Source: an uncultured Clostridium sp.
GTDB taxonomy: Bacteria; Bacillota; Clostridia; TANB77; CAG-508
Assembly (NCBI GenBank): GCA_946008205.1
Contig: CAMGAZ010000039.1
Span: 1 to 9,583, forward strand
Direction of reading: 5' to 3'
Length of the DNA: 9,583 bases
The position numbers and the translations under genes are program-made. This document shows positions 4,834-9,583 of this stretch, piece by piece; within the stretch, counting starts at the first letter, position 1; each line of letters starts with the position of its first letter. The notes beneath the pieces were generated by a model. It made no database searches. It saw nothing but the letters and a program-made list of their open reading frames with translations, and was not told the origin of the DNA.

Positions 4834-5722
4834 TATAATTGGTTATTTATTAGGAGAAGGATTTAGAAATGTATTTCATAATAAAAAATCTTCTGGTGCA
4901 TCACTTGCAATAATGTGTGCCACTATGTTGATTTTCGGATTATTCTTTATGATTATTGAGAATTTAAATAATGCAGTAGAGACTTTAGAAACGCAACAAG
5001 GTATGCAAGTTTTTATAGAAAAAACTGCTACGGAGTCTCAAATTTCACAAATTGGAGAGCAGATAAAAGAGATAGATGGAGTAAATTTAGTAACATATGT
5101 TTCTAAAGAGGATGCTCTGAACCAAACAAAAGAAAAGCTAAAAGATAAGCAATCTTTAATTGCTGGCTGGGACGAAGATAATCCTTTTAGAGCGTCATAC
5201 ATGGTAACATTAACAGACTTAAAACTAAGTTCGCAAGTACAAGAGGAGATTTTAAAAATTAATAATGTTGCTGAGATATCAAGTAGAGATGAAACTATTA
5301 ATGGATTAGTAGCTATTGCAAATGGAGTAAGAATTGTATCAGCAGTTATTCTAACATTGTTAATTTTAATATCAATATTTATTATAGCAAATACAATTAA
5401 ATTAACAGTACATGCAAGAAGAAAAGAAATTTCAATAATGAAATATGTTGGGGCAACAGATAGCTTTATTAGATGGCCTTTTATAATAGAAGGTATCATA
5501 ATAGGAATTATGGCAGCACTTATTTCAATTCTAGTCTTGGGAATAGCATATAGCTTAATTGCAAATGGAATGTCAAGCTCAACATTACTAAATAAAATGG
5601 GAATGAGTTTATTATCGTTCTCAGATATGATAACACTATTAGTAACAGTTTACTTAGTCTTAGGAATTGGAATTGGCGCTTTGGGTAGTAGCCTTTCAAT
5701 GAGAAAATACTTACAAGTTTAA
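4817..5722 (+). CDS. ftsX: Cell division membrane protein FtsX
   Basis: FtsX is the membrane partner of FtsE and passes its ATPase cycle to hydrolases outside the membrane. The layout is typical: a short cytoplasmic N-terminus, TM1 at about residues 28-47 (AIMCATMLIFGLFFMII), and an extracellular domain of about 125 residues that would contact the hydrolase partner. TM2 (AVILTLLILISIFIIANTI) follows, then the conserved RRKEISIMKYVGAT loop, and TM3 and TM4. ATG 4817 gives 301 residues and overlaps ftsE by 17 bp. AAGGTGGG at 4808-4815 is very close to it and better spaced for the GTG at 4823, so that start is equally possible. A GTG at 4799 is less likely. The next gene follows after 23 bp. The family call is secure. 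Confidence 0.94.
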   Translation: MTVKHSIIGYLLGEGFRNVFHNKKSSGASLAIMCATMLIFGLFFMIIENLNNAVETLETQQGMQVFIEKTATESQISQIGEQIKEIDGVNLVTYVSKEDALNQTKEKLKDKQSLIAGWDEDNPFRASYMVTLTDLKLSSQVQEEILKINNVAEISSRDETINGLVAIANGVRIVSAVILTLLILISIFIIANTIKLTVHARRKEISIMKYVGATDSFIRWPFIIEGIIIGIMAALISILVLGIAYSLIANGMSSSTLLNKMGMSLLSFSDMITLLVTVYLVLGIGIGALGSSLSMRKYLQV

Positions 5723-5745
5723 AATAAAAATAAAGGAGAAAACTT

Positions 5746-6963
5746 ATGAAAAGGAAAATATTACTAACACTACTGAGTATCTTAACAGTATTGGTACTAC
5801 TATCATCCATGGTAGTTACTTCCTATGCAGCATTGGAAGATGATAAGCAAGATGTCCAAAATAAAATTAATGAGGCAAAAAATGAGCTTAATACTATATC
5901 AGATAATAAAGACGAGGCAGAAACTGAATTAGAAAAATTGACAAGTCAAATTGTACAAGTACAATCTGAATTAGATTCTTTAAAGGCTCAAATAGAAGAT
6001 TTAAATTCTTCTATCGAAAAAAAACAAGAAGAGATAGATGAAGAAGAGGCAGAGATAGAAAGAAAAGACAATTTATTAAAGGAGAGAATGGTTGCTTTAT
6101 ATGAAGCAGGAGATACTTCATATTTAGATGTTCTATTTAATTCTGAAGATATATTTGATTTCTTGTCTAGTTATTCTATAATTCAACAAATAGTTGAAAC
6201 AGACACAACTTTAATTGAAGAATTGGAAAAGCAAAAACAGCAATTGGAAAGCGATAAAAGTAATTTAGAAGCAGATAAAGCAAAAGTTGAAGAAAAAGAG
6301 GCTGAGCAAAAAATAAAAAGAGCGTCTCTATCGACATTGCAAGAGAAAAAACAATCTGAGGTTGATAAATTATCTGCCGATGAAAAAGCAAAACAGGCTG
6401 AATTAGATGAATATAATTCTAAATTAAAAGAAATAGACAATGCCATAGCTGAAGCTTTAAGAAAAGCACAAGAGGAAGAAAAAAATAATTCTGCAACAGG
6501 AGGCAATGGTAGTAGCTTTGATGGAACTTTTGCATGGCCACTAGATTATTCACCAAGAAGAGTAACATCTAGAATGAAATATAGATGGGGCAGATGGCAT
6601 AAAGGAATTGATATAGGAACAAATGCTGAAACAGGAAAAAGAGTTGTTGCAGCAGCATCTGGAACAGTTGTTTACAGTGCATATCAATCTGGAACATCAT
6701 CTAGTCCAGGATATGGTAATTATTTAATAATATATCATGGAAATGGATACTGTTCATTATATGCACATATGGCATCAAAATCTGTAAGTACAGGAGAAAG
6801 AGTATCTCAAGGTCAATTAATAGGATATTCTGGAAACACTGGTGGAGTTGCACCGCATTTACACTTTGAAATAAGAAGGGCTACATCAGTAAGCGATTTC
6901 TTTGGAAATAACTGGCTAGATCCACTAGACTACTTACCAGGTGGCTATGTAATAGTTGATTAA
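5746..6963 (+). CDS. Secreted coiled-coil M23 peptidoglycan endopeptidase (PcsB/EnvC-like, first copy)
   Basis: This 405-residue secreted protein is the probable FtsEX-controlled cell-wall hydrolase. A signal peptide (1-28) ends in SYA before ALEDD. Residues 32-250 form a long Glu/Lys-rich antiparallel coiled coil. It contains the PcsB-type hallmark LYEAGDTSYLDVLFNSEDIFDFL (about 118-140), where the coil turns and is expected to meet FtsX. A short Gly/Ser linker leads to a C-terminal M23 (LytM) domain. H285 and D289 of HKGID, H341 of YAHM, and H371 and H373 of HLHFE are all present, so it should be a zinc endopeptidase cutting peptide cross-links. EnvC, by contrast, has a degenerate LytM domain and acts only as an activator. 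AAAGGAG (5732-5738) precedes the start. It is 23 bp after ftsX and is followed by a paralogue. Domain calls are strong; the FtsX partnership is inferred from position and coil type. Confidence 0.9.
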   Translation: MKRKILLTLLSILTVLVLLSSMVVTSYAALEDDKQDVQNKINEAKNELNTISDNKDEAETELEKLTSQIVQVQSELDSLKAQIEDLNSSIEKKQEEIDEEEAEIERKDNLLKERMVALYEAGDTSYLDVLFNSEDIFDFLSSYSIIQQIVETDTTLIEELEKQKQQLESDKSNLEADKAKVEEKEAEQKIKRASLSTLQEKKQSEVDKLSADEKAKQAELDEYNSKLKEIDNAIAEALRKAQEEEKNNSATGGNGSSFDGTFAWPLDYSPRRVTSRMKYRWGRWHKGIDIGTNAETGKRVVAAASGTVVYSAYQSGTSSSPGYGNYLIIYHGNGYCSLYAHMASKSVSTGERVSQGQLIGYSGNTGGVAPHLHFEIRRATSVSDFFGNNWLDPLDYLPGGYVIVD

Positions 6964-6986
6964 TACATAAGAGAGGAGAAACATTT

Positions 6987-8258
6987 ATGAGAAGAAAAAT
7001 ACTAACAATAATTGTTATATGTTTGCTATTAGTATGCTTCTCCATAAATGTTTTTTCTAATACAGAAGCAACAGATACTGAAGTACTAAATAGTCAATTA
7101 ACAAACAATGAGACAACAAATGCTGAAGTAAATAACATGACACTGCAGGAGCAAAAGCAGGATATTGAAAATAAACTAAACGAATCAAACAGTAGATTGG
7201 AATATGTTCAAAATGAATTATCTGCTACTATTCAAAAAATGCAGGAACTAGATGATTTGATTGCGGATTATGAGCAAAAGTATAATGAAATACAAAACAA
7301 GATAGTTAGTTTAGAAACAGAAATCGCTACAACAGAGACAAACTTAGTAAAAGTCGAAGAGGAATATGAAAGAAAAGAACAACTATTGAAAAAAAGGGTA
7401 GTAGCTATTTACGAAGATGGAGATACAACGTACTTAGATGTATTACTATCATCAAAAAATATATTGGACTTTATATCTAATTATTACATGCTAGAACAAA
7501 TAGTTGAGTTTGATAGTAATTTGTTAGATGAATTAGATGAAAAAAAGCAAATTATAGAAACTAAAAAAGCTGAGCAAGAAAAAAGAAAAATGGATCTTAA
7601 AGTAGCTAGAGCAAAAGAAGGGCAAATGCAAATTTTGATGGAAAACCAAAAAATACTTCAAGAGAATTATTCTTCTAAACTAACTGAAGAAGAGAAAAAT
7701 TTAAATGCTCAAATAGAACAGTATAAGGCAGAACAAGAAGAAATAGAAAGACAAATACAAGCGGCCATACAGTGGAGTGGAAATCTAGCAATACAATATA
7801 CAGGTGGTGCTATGATTTGGCCTGTAGGAGTAGAAGGAACATACATAACATCCCCATATGGAAACAGATTGCATCCTATACAGGGTGTATATAGGTACCA
7901 TGATGGAATCGATATAGGTAATGCTGGATATGGAGCTCCAGTTGTAGCTGCTGCAGATGGTGTAGTTACATATACAGGAGTTATGGGTGGATATGGAAAC
8001 TGTGTTATGATTAATCATGGAAGTGGAGTTGTAACATTATATGGACATGGACAAGAAATAAAGACAACTTTAGGAGCTGTTGTAAAACAGGGAGATATCA
8101 TAATGGCAGTCGGTTCAACAGGCAATTCAACTGGACCCCATTTACATTTTGAAGTAAGAAAAAATGGACTAGCTGTGGACCCTATTCCATATTTAAATGG
8201 TGAAGCAGACATTCAATTGGATGGCAGTAAAGCAAATGAAGTAATAAATTTGGACTAG
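6987..8258 (+). CDS. Secreted coiled-coil M23 peptidoglycan endopeptidase (second tandem copy)
   Basis: This 423-residue paralogue of the preceding gene has the same plan. The signal sequence spans about 1-24 with cleavage near VFS or later. A Thr/Asn/Glu-rich stretch to about 52 is absent from the first copy. A coiled coil (52-262) carries the same turn motif, IYEDGDTTYLDVLLSSKNILDFI. The C-terminal M23 domain holds H305 and D309 (HDGID), H354 (YGH), and H385 and H387 (HLHFE), so the zinc site is complete. The M23 part is closer to the common LytM pattern (TSPYGNRLHP before HDGIDIG) than the first copy. The two have diverged enough to suggest different substrates, timing or FtsX affinity rather than a recent duplication. 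GAGGAG at 6973-6978 precedes the ATG, 23 bp after the first copy. Function as cell-wall hydrolase is well supported; FtsEX control is inferred. Confidence 0.9.
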   Translation: MRRKILTIIVICLLLVCFSINVFSNTEATDTEVLNSQLTNNETTNAEVNNMTLQEQKQDIENKLNESNSRLEYVQNELSATIQKMQELDDLIADYEQKYNEIQNKIVSLETEIATTETNLVKVEEEYERKEQLLKKRVVAIYEDGDTTYLDVLLSSKNILDFISNYYMLEQIVEFDSNLLDELDEKKQIIETKKAEQEKRKMDLKVARAKEGQMQILMENQKILQENYSSKLTEEEKNLNAQIEQYKAEQEEIERQIQAAIQWSGNLAIQYTGGAMIWPVGVEGTYITSPYGNRLHPIQGVYRYHDGIDIGNAGYGAPVVAAADGVVTYTGVMGGYGNCVMINHGSGVVTLYGHGQEIKTTLGAVVKQGDIIMAVGSTGNSTGPHLHFEVRKNGLAVDPIPYLNGEADIQLDGSKANEVINLD

Positions 8259-8294
8259 TATTCAATAAAATGTAATAAAATAAGTATTGTTTCG

Positions 8295-8300
8295 TATAAT
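8295..8300 (+). promoter_or_regulatory. Possible -10 element before the S41 protease gene
   Basis: A perfect TATAAT hexamer sits in the 68-bp gap between the second M23 gene and the protease gene, but no good -35 hexamer lies 16-18 bp upstream. A weak extra start for the last gene is possible. No terminator is seen in the gap, so read-through from the operon is also likely. Confidence 0.25.
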
Positions 8301-8326
8301 AAAATGAAAGGAAGAAGTAATGCAAA

Positions 8327-9568
8327 ATGGAAGACAAAAAAAGTATAAGACAGAATGTTTATAAAATAGTTATGCTCGTTATACTAACGGCTACAATAAC
8401 CTTTATGATTACCACAATGGTGATTTATAATAAATTTTCAGATGTTTATAGTAATAAAAGTAGTACCAGCAGTATAAATGCGGAAAATTCGTCAACAGAG
8501 ACAGCTTTAGTAAAAACGCTAGAAACGTTTAAAATGATGCTAAAGCAAAAATATATTGGTGAAATTGACGAAGAAAAAATGATAGATGGAGCTATAAAAG
8601 GCTATGTAGAAGGTTTAGGGGATCCATATACAACATATCTAACCAAAGAAGAGATGCAAGAATTCATAGAAGAAACAAATAGCGAGTATGTTGGGATAGG
8701 AGTATATCTAACAAATAGCAAAACAGATAATACAATATTAGTTGTAGGAACAATGAAAGCTGCACCAGCTCTAGAAGCGGGAATACAAGCTGGAGATGTA
8801 ATTGAAAAAGTAAACGACGTAGCATATACTGGAGATCAGTTAGATGATGCAATAAAGATTCTCAAAGGTGAAGAAGGAACTGATGTAAAGGTTACAGTTC
8901 TAAGAGATGGTAAAGAAATAGATTTAACCGTAACTAGGAGAAAAATAACAGTAGAGCATGTAGATTCCCAAATGTTAGAAAACAATATTGCATATATACA
9001 AGTTGACTCATTCGATAGCGGAGTAGCAGAGGATTTTAAAAAACAAATAATAGAATTGAAAAATGGTGGAGCAAAAGGAATCATAATAGATTTAAGAAGC
9101 AATGGTGGAGGAATAGTAGATGAGGCTACTGGAATTGCAGACCTATTCTTAAAGGAAAATGAAACCATACTTATAACAAAAGGAAAAGATGAAAAAGAAG
9201 AAACTACAGTATCAAAGAATAAGCCAATAATACAAGACATACCATTAGTAGTACTAGTAAATGAAGGAACAGCTAGTGCTTCAGAAATATTAGCAGGAGC
9301 ATTAAAAGATAAATATCCTAATACAACAGTAGTTGGAAAAACGACATATGGAAAAGGAGTAATTCAAACTTTATATAATCTAACAGATGGCAGTGGATTA
9401 AAGATAACCACAGAAGAGTACTTTACACCAAACCATAATAAAATAAACAAAGAAGGAATAAAGCCGGATGTTGAAGTAAATCTTACAAAAGATGCAAATG
9501 GATATTATGAAACTAAGATAGATAAAGATGCACAAATACTAAAGGCTAAAGAAATTTTAACAAAATAA
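8327..9568 (+). CDS. Membrane-anchored S41 C-terminal processing protease (CtpA/CtpB family)
   Basis: This 413-residue serine protease of family S41 acts outside the membrane, trimming or degrading envelope proteins from their C-termini. One N-terminal membrane anchor spans about 12-34. A helical cap (60-118) includes GLGDPYTTYLTKEEMQEF. A PDZ domain (about 119-205; VGIGVYL and AGDVIEKVNDV) recognises C-terminal ends. The catalytic core has GIIIDLRSNGGG (251-262), the nucleophile S317 in GTASASEI, K343 in YGKGVIQ and Q347, the Ser-Lys-Gln set of CtpB/Prc. The length is normal. The ATG at 8327 has AGAAG at 8313-8317 and GGAAG slightly further upstream; an out-of-frame ATG at 8320 is better spaced but leads to a 14-codon dead end. 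CtpB is linked to ftsEX in other Firmicutes, so this is likely the last gene of the same cluster. The substrate is unknown; the M23 proteins are candidates only by position. Confidence 0.92.
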   Translation: MEDKKSIRQNVYKIVMLVILTATITFMITTMVIYNKFSDVYSNKSSTSSINAENSSTETALVKTLETFKMMLKQKYIGEIDEEKMIDGAIKGYVEGLGDPYTTYLTKEEMQEFIEETNSEYVGIGVYLTNSKTDNTILVVGTMKAAPALEAGIQAGDVIEKVNDVAYTGDQLDDAIKILKGEEGTDVKVTVLRDGKEIDLTVTRRKITVEHVDSQMLENNIAYIQVDSFDSGVAEDFKKQIIELKNGGAKGIIIDLRSNGGGIVDEATGIADLFLKENETILITKGKDEKEETTVSKNKPIIQDIPLVVLVNEGTASASEILAGALKDKYPNTTVVGKTTYGKGVIQTLYNLTDGSGLKITTEEYFTPNHNKINKEGIKPDVEVNLTKDANGYYETKIDKDAQILKAKEILTK

Positions 9569-9583
9569 CTAAAAAATACATTT

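Overview
The window is very AT-rich. Its gene content (FtsEX with tandem coiled-coil M23 peptidases and an S41 protease, and a prepilin-like diversity-generating-retroelement target) points to a low-GC Firmicute, most likely a Clostridia-class, possibly uncultured gut, bacterium. This assignment is inferred from protein style and base composition only. All real genes lie on the + strand.

Positions 1-295 hold a broken remnant of the C-terminal end of a transketolase C-subunit. After a good sigma-A promoter (369-397) comes a 501-residue surface protein (425-1930). It has a prepilin-like N-terminus, a beta-sandwich middle and a C-type-lectin-like end. Its last ~42 codons have the hallmarks of the variable region (VR) of a diversity-generating retroelement (DGR): a jump in GC content, a run of NNC/NNT codons, an adenine-poor 3' end and a 10-bp/4-nt hairpin right at the stop codon. 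Downstream are two more hairpins, a small unrecognised gene in the position where avd usually lies (2076-2378) and a block of three adjacent predicted RNA hairpins (2382-2499). Next comes a 24-bp perfect copy of the start of the VR (2538-2561), which I read as the 5' stub of the template repeat (TR). It is fused directly to an internal fragment of a DGR-type reverse transcriptase (2562-2872). The TR body, the RT N-terminus and everything after RT motif A are gone, so this is a collapsed DGR. Its variable protein is intact but can no longer be diversified from this locus.

A complete 1134-bp insertion sequence (2875-4008) sits immediately after the RT fragment. It has an IS481/IS1202-like DDE transposase, 29-bp imperfect terminal inverted repeats and perfect 26-bp flanking direct repeats (2849-2874 and 4009-4034). 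The RT stop codon lies inside the duplicated target, so the RT was already truncated before the IS arrived. The IS carries a hairpin upstream of its start codon that should form only in read-through transcripts.

The right half (4039-9568) is an ordinary, well-preserved cell-wall/division cluster. A sigma-A promoter lies only 4 bp past the IS target duplication. It is followed by ftsE, ftsX (overlapping), two tandem secreted coiled-coil/M23 endopeptidases (23-bp gaps) and a membrane-anchored S41 C-terminal processing protease. By analogy with FtsEX-EnvC, FtsEX-CwlO and FtsEX-PcsB, the ABC-type FtsEX complex is expected to gate the two peptidoglycan hydrolases across the membrane. The S41 protease may trim or turn over envelope proteins.
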